A stretch of 64,000 nt of DNA, taken from the NCBI GenBank assembly GCA_965196605.1, contig CBDAKK010000003.1, positions 145,486 through 209,485 on the forward strand, given 5' to 3'. Below, in pieces: positions 8,819 to 18,579 of this stretch; position 1 is the first letter of the stretch, and each line of letters begins with the position of its first letter. This DNA is from CBDAKK01 sp965196605. Lineage in GTDB: Bacteria > Spirochaetota > Spirochaetia > WTKD01 > G963693115. The translations under genes and the position numbers were made by a program. The notes below the pieces were generated by a model. That model saw only the letters and a program-made list of their open reading frames with translations, was not told where the DNA came from and searched no databases.

Positions 8819-10024
8819 CTACGCGGCGCTATTGCCTTGCGCAGCTTCTACAAGCGGCCTTGAGTTTCTTATAAAGAGTATAGACAATGAAAGGACAACA
8901 ACAACTGCGCCCATGATGAGAAATACTTCATCAAGTTTTTGCATGGAGGCAAAGAAGCCATACATGGAGTTTATGCCTATGCTTGCAAACTGCGAGAGTA
9001 ACGAAATGAGCGCTACCATGAGGCCTTGCAGTGGCCCCGGAAAGTACTTTCCTACGCACACAAAAAAGGCGGGGAAAAAACCACTGACGACAAAGGTCTG
9101 CAAAAAGATAACTGAAAATATTGCAAAGCCGTCTAAGAGCCCTATGAGTATGGTAAGTACACCTGCAAGGCACCCTGTAACAAGGGCAACATACATTGCG
9201 GGCATGCGCGAAACTATCATGCCTGAGAAGAATATCATGACCAAGCCCGATATTCGAGAAATGGATTGTAAGAGCGTAACGGTTTGATATTCAAAGCCTT
9301 TGAAAGTGACGAGGTAATGTACCATAGAGGTGTAGACTGCTATGTTGGCGGCTGCCATGATAGCAAATGCGCTACCGAGTATCCAAAATGGCGGGTATAT
9401 GGAAAGCTTTTTTACATTCCGAAGGCTCAAGGCGCTTCCGCGAAAATAGCCTTCGGGGCAACCTATGATGACGAGAACGAGGATGCCTGCACTCATAAAG
9501 GCAAAGAGCAGGAAAACCATGTTCCAGCTTGCGACAAGGAGCACCAAAGAAGAAAACAAGGGCACAAAGACAAATGCGCCTATGGGTCCCGTTTCGTGTA
9601 TTGCCATGACGTTGCCCCGTATGGACTCAGAGGACATGCGATTTGCTATGGGGATGCCTGAACCGGGGTAGAGCCCCGCGCCGAGCCCTATGGTAAGAAG
9701 CCCAATTTTGAACACCAAAAGCGAAGGTGCGAAAGCCGCAAAGACGAGCCCGAGTATGAGCAGAACCAAGGCGAGAATTAGGGCGCGTTTGTGCATTAAT
9801 GCGTAGGCTACGTGGCCTGAGAAAATAAGCGAGATAATATTTCCAATGGATATGAACGAGGAGAGCGTGACGACTTCATAGCCTTTTATGGAAAAAGTAG
9901 TGGCAATGGTTTGGGTTAAGGGGCCTAAGACCGTGCGCGTATTTATGGTGATGAAAACCGTGCCCCATAGCAGCAGCAGAGTTGGGAGTGCCGATGCTAT
10001 GCTTGTATGATATTTATGTTCCAT
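8819..10024 (-). CDS. MFS transporter (first of a tandem pair, downstream copy)
   Basis: A 401-residue inner-membrane protein with about twelve hydrophobic segments and no signal peptide. The N-terminal half shows an MFS layout (GxGxGLYPGSGIPIANR, HETGPIGAFVFVP), compatible with an anion or drug carrier of the CynX/NarK type, but the substrate cannot be read from sequence. Its start overlaps the end of the upstream MFS gene by 11 bases. The two proteins look paralogous: segments such as PIGAFVFVPLFSSL here and PVGMYILIPVIATL there occupy the same place. Position in an operon with transketolase hints at a sugar or organic-acid substrate, but this is inference. Confidence 0.8.
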   Translation of the reverse strand: MEHKYHTSIASALPTLLLLWGTVFITINTRTVLGPLTQTIATTFSIKGYEVVTLSSFISIGNIISLIFSGHVAYALMHKRALILALVLLILGLVFAAFAPSLLVFKIGLLTIGLGAGLYPGSGIPIANRMSSESIRGNVMAIHETGPIGAFVFVPLFSSLVLLVASWNMVFLLFAFMSAGILVLVIIGCPEGYFRGSALSLRNVKKLSIYPPFWILGSAFAIMAAANIAVYTSMVHYLVTFKGFEYQTVTLLQSISRISGLVMIFFSGMIVSRMPAMYVALVTGCLAGVLTILIGLLDGFAIFSVIFLQTFVVSGFFPAFFVCVGKYFPGPLQGLMVALISLLSQFASIGINSMYGFFASMQKLDEVFLIMGAVVVVLSLSILFIRNSRPLVEAAQGNSAA

Positions 10025-11279
10025 TCTTCACGACCAACTTTTTTCTTCGAGAAATGGCGAAAAACAACAAGGCGAGGGCTAGAAATGCTGCTGCAAAAAG
10101 CGTGCAAAAAAACACGATGCTCTGTGTATGCAAGGCATATGGAAAGAAATATGTGGTGCCAAGCATGGTTACAAGATTGCCCACAAGTGCCATGCAGACT
10201 ATGGATGTGGGCAGGACTGAAAAAGGCGTGAACTTTGCCATGCTTTTTATAAGCGAGGGAAACACCACAGAGAGTGAGGAGGAGAGTACAAAAAGCACTA
10301 TGAGCTTTGTCTGCTCATCGCGTGCTACTGAAACCATGAGGGCGGAAATAACTATTGCAAGAGCACTGAGTACAAGCATGCGTCTCGGCGCTATGCGTAT
10401 GAGCGTAAGTTCAGCAAAGACTATCATGGCAATACGCACCATGAGCATAATAAGTAGCACTAAGGCTGTGGTATTCTTCACATCATGTGGTGCGTAGGCT
10501 TGAACCACATGCGGGACGTAGTAAAGCACAAAGACGTCTATGAGTGACACCAAGACGAGCATGAAAATAACGAGGGAAGACATGCCGTTTGCAAGCGTGC
10601 CAGTAAGGCTTTCTTTAAGCGTAGGCGCGCTTGTAAAAAAGCCAAAGCGCCGTGTTTTGAGGAGCAAGAAGAGTATTGAGAGGCATACAAGACACACAAT
10701 GAGCAATAGGGCTACGGGGTGCTTTACGCTAATGGAAAGGGTTGCAATTACAGGAATGAGTATGTACATGCCCACAGGGCGCACGGGCTGTAGGCTTACA
10801 AGATTTTTTTGTTGCCGAGCGCTGGGAGACACGCCCAGCTTTTCAACCACTGAGCACACCGCAGGCGCGGGAATGAGTCCAAGGGCTATGCCGAAAAGAA
10901 CGGCACTGAGAAAGGAAGGCATGGAAAAAACCAGCACAGTGCCGAGAATGAACAAAAAAATAAGCGCAAGGGCAAGTACGTGTACATGAGACACCACACG
11001 AACGAGGAAAAGAGAAAGAAGCAAGCTAGCCGTGTAGGCGTATACAAAAGGCATAAATAAAGCCTCGTAGTCAGCCCCACTTTCAAAGTTGAAAAACTGC
11101 GCTATGTCGTGGGTAAAATACAGGCGCGCGGGCTGCATAATGAGCAAGGAGGCGCAGAGCCAAAAAGTAAGCGTGAGCGTACTCTCTACAAACGTAGTGT
11201 ACCCAGTAGTGGCATTGCTCGTTTTTTTTTCTACCTCCGCGCCTGCTTCATGCGCTGCCTGCGCCACATGATTCTCCAT
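10014..11279 (-). CDS. MFS transporter (first of a tandem pair, upstream copy)
   Basis: A 421-residue inner-membrane protein with about twelve hydrophobic segments. The open frame extends further upstream, but I choose the ATG at 11277-11279 because it overlaps the transketolase stop as TAATG and because the upstream part is read over tkt codons. The first 40 residues (MENHVAQAAHEAGAEVEKK) are hydrophilic. It is a diverged relative of the next gene and lacks several loop arginines typical of active carriers. Tight overlaps on both sides imply translational coupling from tkt through both transporters. Substrate unknown; the pair might work together. Confidence 0.78.
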   Translation of the reverse strand: MENHVAQAAHEAGAEVEKKTSNATTGYTTFVESTLTLTFWLCASLLIMQPARLYFTHDIAQFFNFESGADYEALFMPFVYAYTASLLLSLFLVRVVSHVHVLALALIFLFILGTVLVFSMPSFLSAVLFGIALGLIPAPAVCSVVEKLGVSPSARQQKNLVSLQPVRPVGMYILIPVIATLSISVKHPVALLLIVCLVCLSILFLLLKTRRFGFFTSAPTLKESLTGTLANGMSSLVIFMLVLVSLIDVFVLYYVPHVVQAYAPHDVKNTTALVLLIMLMVRIAMIVFAELTLIRIAPRRMLVLSALAIVISALMVSVARDEQTKLIVLFVLSSSLSVVFPSLIKSMAKFTPFSVLPTSIVCMALVGNLVTMLGTTYFFPYALHTQSIVFFCTLFAAAFLALALLFFAISRRKKLVVKNGT

Positions 11280-13255
11280 TATTTTTGCGCAGCAAGTATG
11301 CCCGCAATGTTTTGTGCAATTGCCTCTGCGCCCAGTCCGTAGAACTCCTTTACGTCTTTTGCTGGACCGCACGCGCCAAAGCCCGGTATGCCAACGTGCC
11401 CCACGGGTCGCAAGCTGTCCCAGCCCATGGGTGTTGCCGCTTCCACAATGACAACGCGCGCGTTTTTGGGAATAATAGTTTCCTTCCACGCAGCGGCTTG
11501 TGCATCAAAGTACTCTTTACAAAACATGGAGACAACGCGCACCTTGTGTTTTTTACTCAAAATTTCAGCCGCTGCTATGGTGGGTTCAACTTCACTCCCC
11601 GTAGCAACGAGTACCAGTTCATCACGACTCCCCATGCTTGAAACTACATACGCGCCCTTTTTAGCGTCGCTTTTCCAACTTTTTGGCTTTGCAAACACAG
11701 TGCAGTTTTGTCTTGTAAAAAGCAGGGCGCTGGGGTCACGTTTTTCGGCAAGCACCGTCTGCCATGCAAACACCGACTCTTCGGCATCAGCAGGACGAAA
11801 GACGCGCAAGTTAGGAATGAGGCGTAGAGACGGCGCATGTTCTACCGGCTGGTGAGTAGGCCCGTCTTCACCTACAAACACCGAGTCGTGCGTAAAAATA
11901 AACAAAGAAGGAATGCGCATGATGGAAGCAAGGCGTATGGCGGGGCGCATGTAGTCAGAAAACACAAGGAAGGTTGCGCCAAAAGCCTTGAGCCCACCGT
12001 AGAGCGTCATGCCGTTTACAAGGCCCCCCATGGCATGTTCACGCACGCCGTAGTGTAGCATGCGCCCTTCGGGGCTTTGCGCAAAAAAGCTTCCGCGCTC
12101 CGGCATTTTTGTGTTGTTAGACGGCTCAAGGTCGGCAGAGCCACCAGTAAACCACTCGGCTGCTTTTGAGATTGCTTGTATACATGCGCCGTTTGCTTTA
12201 CGCGTTGCAACGCTGTCTCCAACTTTGTAGCGCGGCCACGCAATGCCCGAGGCCTTCTGCTTATAGTGTGCATTCCATTCATCAGCATTCTTTTTGTTTT
12301 TGCTCCATGCCTCAAAGCTTTTTTGCCATGCCTTGTATTGCGTGCTTAAGTCCTCTTGTTTCTTTTTGAAAAACGCCGCAGCATCGGGGTCAACGTAGAA
12401 AAATTCTTTTTCATCGACTTTTAATTTTTTCTTCATGGCGGCAATTTCATCTACGGGTAGCGGCGCGCCGTGCGTTGCGGCTGTGCCTTGCAGGGTGGGC
12501 GCGCCCTTGCCTATGGTCGACTTGCAAATAATCACAGTCGGCTTTGCACTCTCTTTTTGTGCTGCAGCTATGGCAGTCCGCAGGCTGTCAAAGTTGTGCG
12601 CGTTTGTCTTGAGCACTTGCCAGTTGTACGCCGCAAAACGCTTGCCCACATCTTCGGTAAACGCCAAGTCGGTTGAACCTTCTATGCTTATTTTGTTGGA
12701 GTCGTAAAAGACTATGAGTTTGCCAAGCCCTAAGTGCCCTGCAAGTGAGGCGGATTCTGAGGTAATGCCTTCCATCATGCAGCCATCTCCAGAAACGACA
12801 TAGGTGTAGTTGTTTATAATTGAGGCACCGAATTTTTTATTCAACATGCGTTCGGCAATTGCCATGCCTACGGCGTTTGAAAACCCCGCACCTAAGGGAC
12901 CCGTGGTTGTTTCCACGCCCGGCGTGTGACCGTACTCGGGGTGTCCGGGCGTTTTGGAATGGAGCTGTCGAAACTTTTTCAGCTCTTTGAGGGGCAACTT
13001 ATAACCGCTCATGTGGAGCAGGCTATACAGCCACATAGAGCCGTGTCCCGCTGATAATACCAAACGGTCACGCGCTGCCCACGCCGTGTCCGCGGGATTA
13101 TGTCGCAGCACTTCTGCAAAAAGCAAAGCCCCTAGTTCTGCCAAGCCAAGTGGCAAGCCGGGGTGTCCCGAGTTCGCCTCTCGCGTTGCATCCGCACTCA
13201 GCGTGCGCACGGAAAGCGCTATTTTTTCTAATGTTGTGGTATCAATTTTTTTCAT
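11279..13255 (-). CDS. tkt: Transketolase
   Basis: The 658-residue enzyme transfers two-carbon ketol units between sugar phosphates in the non-oxidative pentose phosphate pathway, using thiamine diphosphate and Mg. The TPP motif begins GDG at residues 156-158 (GDGCMMEGI) and continues to a conserved N (YDSNKISI). Other landmarks are NSGHPGLPLG near 28, GPLGAGFSNAVGMA, and in the second half VREHAMGGLVNG and TGSEV. Length equals the family norm. The start has a GGAGG site 6 bases away and a TATAAT-like box lies about 30 bases upstream (13285-13290 on the minus strand) without a clear -35. It heads the operon tkt-MFS-MFS-cmoA-cmoB. Confidence 0.95.
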   Translation of the reverse strand: MKKIDTTTLEKIALSVRTLSADATREANSGHPGLPLGLAELGALLFAEVLRHNPADTAWAARDRLVLSAGHGSMWLYSLLHMSGYKLPLKELKKFRQLHSKTPGHPEYGHTPGVETTTGPLGAGFSNAVGMAIAERMLNKKFGASIINNYTYVVSGDGCMMEGITSESASLAGHLGLGKLIVFYDSNKISIEGSTDLAFTEDVGKRFAAYNWQVLKTNAHNFDSLRTAIAAAQKESAKPTVIICKSTIGKGAPTLQGTAATHGAPLPVDEIAAMKKKLKVDEKEFFYVDPDAAAFFKKKQEDLSTQYKAWQKSFEAWSKNKKNADEWNAHYKQKASGIAWPRYKVGDSVATRKANGACIQAISKAAEWFTGGSADLEPSNNTKMPERGSFFAQSPEGRMLHYGVREHAMGGLVNGMTLYGGLKAFGATFLVFSDYMRPAIRLASIMRIPSLFIFTHDSVFVGEDGPTHQPVEHAPSLRLIPNLRVFRPADAEESVFAWQTVLAEKRDPSALLFTRQNCTVFAKPKSWKSDAKKGAYVVSSMGSRDELVLVATGSEVEPTIAAAEILSKKHKVRVVSMFCKEYFDAQAAAWKETIIPKNARVVIVEAATPMGWDSLRPVGHVGIPGFGACGPAKDVKEFYGLGAEAIAQNIAGILAAQK

Positions 13256-13497
13256 ACAATCCTCCAGTAATTATTATTATTTTCATTATACTGCGTAGGG
13301 CTCGGTGCATGCGCGTAAAAACTCAAGCAATTTTCTGTACAAAATATCATCATGCGCGCCATGACACCATGCCTGCCGTATTATGAAAACTGTATTATAA
13401 AAAACGCAGCATGGATTAAACCACCCCGCTGGGGCACGCATATACTTAGACGCGTAAACAAGTACGTGAAGTCTAAAATCCACGTGACTAACACAAC

Positions 13498-15699
13498 CTA
13501 ATGCCAGTTAAACTTTTGTAGGTGACTTTGTATGTGCAAGGCCATGTCTTGAGTTTCTGCTACGGCGTAGGCGCATTGTGGCAGCTGTGAGAGCAGCGTG
13601 TTTCCATAGCCCTTGCTTATCATTCGCTTGTCGGTAATCAGCACCGTGCCTCCATCGCTTGAGCCGCGCATAAGGCGTCCAAAGCCCTGTCTCAATTTTA
13701 TTTCGGCAAGTGGCAGAGCGAGCTGTGCAAACCAGTTTTTCCCTTCACGCTCCACATAGCGCTTTTCTTCTTTAAAGAGCAAGTCTTCTGGTGAGGCAAA
13801 GGGAATGCGCGTTATGACGAGCAGGCGCAACAAATCATCGGGGGCGTCAAAGCCTTCCCAAAAGGTGGCAGTTGCAACCAGTACTGCGTTTTGTGTTTCG
13901 CGAAAAGTGCTAAAGAGTGCTGCGGCGCTTACTACGCCGTCTTGTGCGCAGAGCTGCCACGGCGAGGCATGCTCTTCTGCGTGGCTCCGCAAGGCCTGTG
14001 AGAGTTCGGCTACCATGGCCTTGCTTGTGCATAAAACAAGCGCGCGCCCACGCGAGGTGTCAAAGAGCGGCGGCAGCGCATGGGCAAGGTACTGCGTGTA
14101 GGCGCGATCGTTTGGCTCGGGCGCGTCCTTGGGGACGAGCAGCTGCACGCGGCTTGCGTAATCAAAGGGTGAGGCTACAAGCATGGTTTTGCCCTCACGC
14201 GGAAAGCCAACCTGCCGCGCCCAAAAATGAAATTGCTTTTGCGCAGTAAGCGTAGCGCTCAATGCCACCACGGCGTGCGCATCTTCAAAAAGCGTGCGTG
14301 ATAAGAAGCCGCGCACGGAAAGCGGAATACTGGAATAGCTGCATTCTTTTTTGGTTTGTGAGTATGAAACAAATTTTACAATGTTTTCCACATTTTCCGC
14401 AGCGCTAAAAGCGTTACAGAGCTGCGCACGTTCAGAGCACCATGCAGCGCTTTTCCCAAGGTGCATGCTAAGCGCGCCCTTCTCATTGCAGAGTTCTGCT
14501 AGTTCTTGCAACGTAAGTGCTATGCGTTCTAGGTCTTTTGAAAGCGCAAAAAACAAGTCGAGCAAGGCGTCGTTGGCGCAGTCTTCATAGCGTATGCTCC
14601 CCGCTTGCAAGCCTTGGTTGCGCGTCGCTTCATGCGCGCTTAAGGCTTCTTCTGCGCTACTCACATGCGCCGAAAAAACAGGCTGCATTACTTCGTCTAT
14701 GCGCGTAAGATTTACCATGACTTCTTGCATGCTTTTTTGGCAGCCTTCTAGTTTTGTTTCAAATGCAGGAGAAAAGGCCTTGCCTGCGGCGCGCTCTGCC
14801 AGCACGCTACCGCCTCGCCCAAAAAGTACATCGTACATATTTTGCATGGTGCTTTTAGAAAACGAGAGTGCCATGCTGTCTCTCAAAATAGTTTTGATGC
14901 GGTGCGCCTCGTCGAGCACAAAAATTGCAGCGCTGGGCAACAGCCCTTCCCCCTTCGGCGTTTCATCATCTCCCATGCGCCCTCCCTCGGACGAGGCGGC
15001 TTCTTGGGTCTGGAGCATGTGCAGCAAATGATAGGAGAGTACGTTGTAGTTTGTTACAATTATGCCCGCTTGAAACACGCGCCTACGAGCAGACTGAAAG
15101 AAACAGCCGCGAAAGCCCTTAACCGCACAAGAAACGCCACCACAGGCAAATTCGTGCGTGCACATGTGTTGCCACAAGGACTGCGGCATGTAAACGCGCT
15201 CTTGTGTTTCACCAGCCATTTCATCGGCAAAACACTCACGGTCACCGCTTTGTGTCACAGACGCCCACTTGAGGACGTGCTCTCGAAGTCTCTGCAAATC
15301 ATCGCTTTCATCAAAGAGCAAGGACTCTTGTCCCTGCAAAAACGCCCGCAGTCTACTGCTACACAAGTAGTTGCTTTTACCCTTGAGCACGGTGACGGGC
15401 AGGTCTAGTCCCAGTACCTTTTGCAAATACGGAATGTCGTTATCGGCAAGTTGATGCTGCAGGGCTATGCTTGCAGTAACCACCACCACCTGCTGCCCCT
15501 GCGCTGCCTGCAACAAGGCGGGCACCAAGTACGCAAAAGACTTGCCCGTGCCCGTGCCTGCTTCAGCTGCAAAGACTTCACCCTTCTGCATGGCGTGGTC
15601 TATTGCGTGGCTCAGCTGCTGTTGCCCCTCGCGCACTTCAAACTGTGCATTGTGACGCGGCAGCACGCGGGTAAAAATTTCTTCAAGGCTGTGTTGCAT
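13498..15699 (-). CDS. DinG/XPD-family ATP-dependent DNA helicase
   Basis: A superfamily 2 helicase that would unwind damaged or structured DNA. Motif I is AGTGTGKS, motif II DEAH (VLDEAHRI), and the C-terminal motif VI region is QGFGRLMRG. Four cysteines between motif I and II (NYLC, then CxxxxxC with CGGVSC and GC) could hold an Fe-S cluster as in DinG and XPD. The frame begins at a GTG (15726), but I prefer the ATG at 15697-15699, which gives 733 residues and lies exactly 6 bases behind a TATTAT box, like other apparently leaderless genes here. Transcription is independent of tkt, with about 240 bases between them. Confidence 0.85.
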   Translation of the reverse strand: MQHSLEEIFTRVLPRHNAQFEVREGQQQLSHAIDHAMQKGEVFAAEAGTGTGKSFAYLVPALLQAAQGQQVVVVTASIALQHQLADNDIPYLQKVLGLDLPVTVLKGKSNYLCSSRLRAFLQGQESLLFDESDDLQRLREHVLKWASVTQSGDRECFADEMAGETQERVYMPQSLWQHMCTHEFACGGVSCAVKGFRGCFFQSARRRVFQAGIIVTNYNVLSYHLLHMLQTQEAASSEGGRMGDDETPKGEGLLPSAAIFVLDEAHRIKTILRDSMALSFSKSTMQNMYDVLFGRGGSVLAERAAGKAFSPAFETKLEGCQKSMQEVMVNLTRIDEVMQPVFSAHVSSAEEALSAHEATRNQGLQAGSIRYEDCANDALLDLFFALSKDLERIALTLQELAELCNEKGALSMHLGKSAAWCSERAQLCNAFSAAENVENIVKFVSYSQTKKECSYSSIPLSVRGFLSRTLFEDAHAVVALSATLTAQKQFHFWARQVGFPREGKTMLVASPFDYASRVQLLVPKDAPEPNDRAYTQYLAHALPPLFDTSRGRALVLCTSKAMVAELSQALRSHAEEHASPWQLCAQDGVVSAAALFSTFRETQNAVLVATATFWEGFDAPDDLLRLLVITRIPFASPEDLLFKEEKRYVEREGKNWFAQLALPLAEIKLRQGFGRLMRGSSDGGTVLITDKRMISKGYGNTLLSQLPQCAYAVAETQDMALHIQSHLQKFNWH

Positions 15700-15933
15700 G
15701 TATTCATAATATGCTATATCGCTCACTGCAAACTTGACAGCCTTGAAAAAAGTCTGCTTATTTAGGTATTCATACCGTGAGGCGCATGCTCCATATGTCT
15801 TTATGTATGATTATCATGAAGCTGCGCGAAAGACGAGCGCGTGCATCCACAAAAAACAAATACGAAAAACGTTCTGTAAAAGCACAAGAGGCGTAATTCA
15901 CTACACATGCCGCTGCAAAAATTCAAGGCTTAC

Positions 15934-16977
15934 TTATTTCAGTGTCACCGCCATGATGCTAAATGCATTGCGGCTTTTGCCTGCAAACAATTCCCCAAGC
16001 GCTGCGTTTAGTACATAAAAGCTGTTTTTGCCAGCGCGGCTCACGGTTGTAGGAAAATTCAAGGCTGCATCCAAGCGCACATCAAGTACAATGCTTTTGT
16101 TTAATTGCATAGTTGCCATGCCGTTTTCAAAGTCCACCGCCCCTATGGTTTCTGCATTCACAACACGCCTCATGTCAGGGCTTAACTCTGCAAGGCTTAT
16201 ACCATCGTTCTCGGCATTGTGCACAATCAGCGCATACTTCTTTTTATAGAGCACAAGCCCATCAGCACCTTTCATGTTTACGCCCTGTGGCAAGGTTATT
16301 TCACTTATGGTTTTTTCTGCCACGTTTATGTTAAACAGCTGCCCCGTGTTGTACTTGAGTGCAATCAAGGTTTCTCCTGCGCCCTTTCCGTGTACTGCAA
16401 TGCCATTAAGGTTAAAGCCTTCGCCGCTCCACAATGCCTTGTTTTCTACAAAAACCTCCGCCTTTGAAAGGTCAGATGAGAGTTTGTAAATAACCGGGCT
16501 GAAGCTGTCGCTTACATAGGCGCTGCCATCTTCTGCAAGATCAATCTCGTTTGCAAAGTGTTTGCCTTCATATAACTCATGTAAGGGAAAAAACGCTACA
16601 CGTTTCTTTGAATCTATGTCGTACACGGCAACAGCAGTAAATGCAAGTTCCTGTCCTTTCCTCGTTTTAATTCCAACGCCCGGGTCCACAATTGCTATAA
16701 AAAGCCTGCGCCGCTTCGCATCTACAGTAATGCCGCTGGTAGAAATAAAATCTTCAGATTGTATAAACGGACTATAGACATTGTTTTGTGAAACCGTACC
16801 AACAGTGCCGTACTTCATAGAAGAAACAAAAACGCGCTGGGTTTTCTCGTCATAGGCAATGCCTTCGGGAAATACATCCAAAGCTTCAAATAGTCGAGCG
16901 CGCGGTGTGGTGTGTTGCGTTGAAGCACACGTTATTAACACCATGAACAAGACCGATAAAAAAATACTATTCCTCAT
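15934..16977 (-). CDS. SMP-30/gluconolactonase-like beta-propeller lipoprotein
   Basis: A predicted exported lipoprotein of about 347 residues. I choose the ATG at 16977, six codons inside the longest frame, because GGAGG lies 8 bases ahead and the signal MRNSIFLSVLFMVLITC then starts cleanly with lipobox LITC. The mature part has repeated SMP-30/NHL-like blades (VFPEGIAYDEKTQRVFVSS, DLAEDGSAYVSDSFSPVIYKL, FNLNGIAVHG). These proteins can be lactonases or binding scaffolds; the metal ligands are not clear enough to assign a reaction. It is divergent from a MarR regulator, with a perfect palindrome between the two, so it is probably the regulator's target. Confidence 0.75.
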   Translation of the reverse strand: MRNSIFLSVLFMVLITCASTQHTTPRARLFEALDVFPEGIAYDEKTQRVFVSSMKYGTVGTVSQNNVYSPFIQSEDFISTSGITVDAKRRRLFIAIVDPGVGIKTRKGQELAFTAVAVYDIDSKKRVAFFPLHELYEGKHFANEIDLAEDGSAYVSDSFSPVIYKLSSDLSKAEVFVENKALWSGEGFNLNGIAVHGKGAGETLIALKYNTGQLFNINVAEKTISEITLPQGVNMKGADGLVLYKKKYALIVHNAENDGISLAELSPDMRRVVNAETIGAVDFENGMATMQLNKSIVLDVRLDAALNFPTTVSRAGKNSFYVLNAALGELFAGKSRNAFSIMAVTLK

Positions 16978-16994
16978 AATAGGAACCTCCATCA

Positions 16995-17010
16995 ATTTAG
17001 TTAACTAAAT
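16995..17010. promoter_or_regulatory. 16-bp perfect palindrome, probable MarR operator
   Basis: ATTTAGTTAACTAAAT is a perfect palindrome placed between the divergent SMP-30-like gene and the marR-type gene. Size and AT-rich dyad symmetry fit the binding sites of MarR-family repressors, which usually control themselves and the divergent gene. Confidence 0.65.
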
Positions 17011-17059
17011 AACTTTTTGTTTTTAGTCTAACAAAACTGCTACACTGGAGCAAGGGTTT

Positions 17060-17530
17060 ATGGAAGATATTTTTACATACTTTCGCAACAAAAGCACGGG
17101 TTGGCATCTTACCAAAACGGCGCGGCTTGTTACAAGGCTTTACAACGAAGGGCTTGCGGCTTATGATATTTCTGCTTCGCAATCTGGAATTTTGATAATA
17201 TTGCACGAAGCAGCGGAAAGGAACGCTGAGCTTACTCAGCAAGACCTAAGCGAGATTTTATTTTTAAATAAGGTAAACACACACAACCTACTCAAGCGCC
17301 TTTTCCAAAAACACTTAATAATAAAGCGTCAGAGTTCTCTTGACCAGCGCTGTAAGTTTATAGAACTAAGCAATGAAGGACGCGCACTCATTGCATCCAT
17401 ACGAGCCGTAGACAAACGCATATCACAAATACTAACTAAACAACTTAAAAACGCGTCAGCCCCTATACGGCTTACGCATTTTGATGACCTGCTTTTACAG
17501 CTTTTAAAAACGCCGCAAAGCTTACCTTAA
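17060..17530 (+). CDS. MarR-family transcriptional regulator
   Basis: A 156-residue winged-helix regulator. It shows the MarR layout: N-terminal dimerisation helices (residues 1-40), then a helix-turn-helix around LTQQDLSEILFLNKVNTHNLLKRL (split here at residues 60-83), a wing with LDQRCKFIELSNEGRAL and a C-terminal dimer helix. The wing sequence SLDQRCKFIELSNEG matches the family DxRxxxxxLTxxG. A GGAG site lies 13 bases before the ATG. The likely operator is the palindrome 50 bases upstream. The effector is unknown. Expected role: repression of itself and of the divergent SMP-30-like lipoprotein. Confidence 0.85.
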   Translation: MEDIFTYFRNKSTGWHLTKTARLVTRLYNEGLAAYDISASQSGILIILHEAAERNAELTQQDLSEILFLNKVNTHNLLKRLFQKHLIIKRQSSLDQRCKFIELSNEGRALIASIRAVDKRISQILTKQLKNASAPIRLTHFDDLLLQLLKTPQSLP

Positions 17531-17839
17531 AGCTACAGCATAGAAAAATTTTTCCGCATTATCTTAAATAAATAACCATCATCTACAACCCAATACAAGT
17601 ACAAAATCACATTGATAAATCAGTTTCACAAAAAAACAATATATGTGTATATTGATTTAATAACGCTTATAAAATTCAGTTTTTGTAGAAATAATGACTT
17701 TTTTTCACAAAAACTATTGTTAATCAAAAAATATATACTACATATAGTGTATATGCTATTTATTGCAATTGTTTTTATTGTAATTAGTGTTGCTGCCATA
17801 TCATGGTTTACTCTATTTTTTATAAAACGAGGTGTGCTT
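17531..17839. other. AT-rich intergenic stretch with a possible upstream coding extension
   Basis: About 300 AT-rich bases. The frame of the next gene stays open back to an ATG at 17612 and would encode a hydrophobic segment (LFIAIVFIVISVAAISWF) that could be a membrane helix. There is no ribosome site for that start, so I cannot say whether it is translated. Confidence 0.4.
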
Positions 17840-18562
17840 ATGAAAAATGATACCAATAATAATCAAAAATTCTGTGGAGTTCAAGAATGCTTAGATGCCT
17901 GTTGGGGGGAACATGAGAAGAAAAATACAGACTTTATAGCTAGTTCTGACAAAGGTGAAATTATAAACTATATAATCAAACAAGGTATAAAGAAAGAAAG
18001 TGACCTACTTGATTTAGTGCATTCAACTATCAAGGCATTTGATGTCCCCGAGACAACTCCTTCATTTTAAGATTTAATCACAAATCCTGCAGCAAATTAT
18101 AGTAGAAACAAACTCAATGAGCCTCTAGAAAAAAATATTCAAACCTTCATGCCACTTGATGCCTTGATGGAGGAATATAAAAAAATTAGCAAATATGGAA
18201 TGGAAGATGGAGATAAAGCCATAGCGCAAGTAAGTAATACCGATTGGTACTTACAAAATGCAGCGCGATCAAAGTTTCATCAAGACAAAAAGCTACCAGG
18301 CATAGAGCTAAAATTAGTGAATATTGATGGAAGAGAAGCCGTCTATAACAGTAAAACTTGTTTGCTGATAACGCAGGATGATATTATGGGAACGTATAAT
18401 TACTTTAATGGTAGTGGAGTACCCTCATGGATAGACCGCCCTAATAAGGGAAATGATTTATTACATGGCATGTATGACGTGCTTCCGTATATTTTATGGG
18501 GCACTACCCCTAAAGACGCACAAGATTCTACCATGCTAGAAAGATTATTAAAAATTTTATGA
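17840..18562 (+). pseudogene. Unrecognised AT-rich gene interrupted by one in-frame stop
   Basis: I do not recognise this protein. From the ATG at 17840 (good GAGGTG site 6 bases ahead) the frame reads to a TAA at 18068-18070 and then continues in the same frame, without other stops, to 18562. Joined, it would be about 240 residues, or about 316 if the ATG at 17612 with its membrane-like segment is used. The second part alone could start at the ATG 18149. Sequences such as ECLDACWGEHEKK and NYFNGSGVPSWIDRPNKGND suggest a soluble domain. Base composition is far more AT-rich than the neighbours, suggesting transfer. It may be a decaying gene or a readthrough product. Confidence 0.6.
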
Positions 18563-18579
18563 TTTCTTCAAACTGCAGC

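Noticed and set aside
13400..13450. CCCC-GCT-GGGG hairpin after dinG as a terminator
   Set aside because: The stem is only four pairs and no T tract follows on the minus strand.
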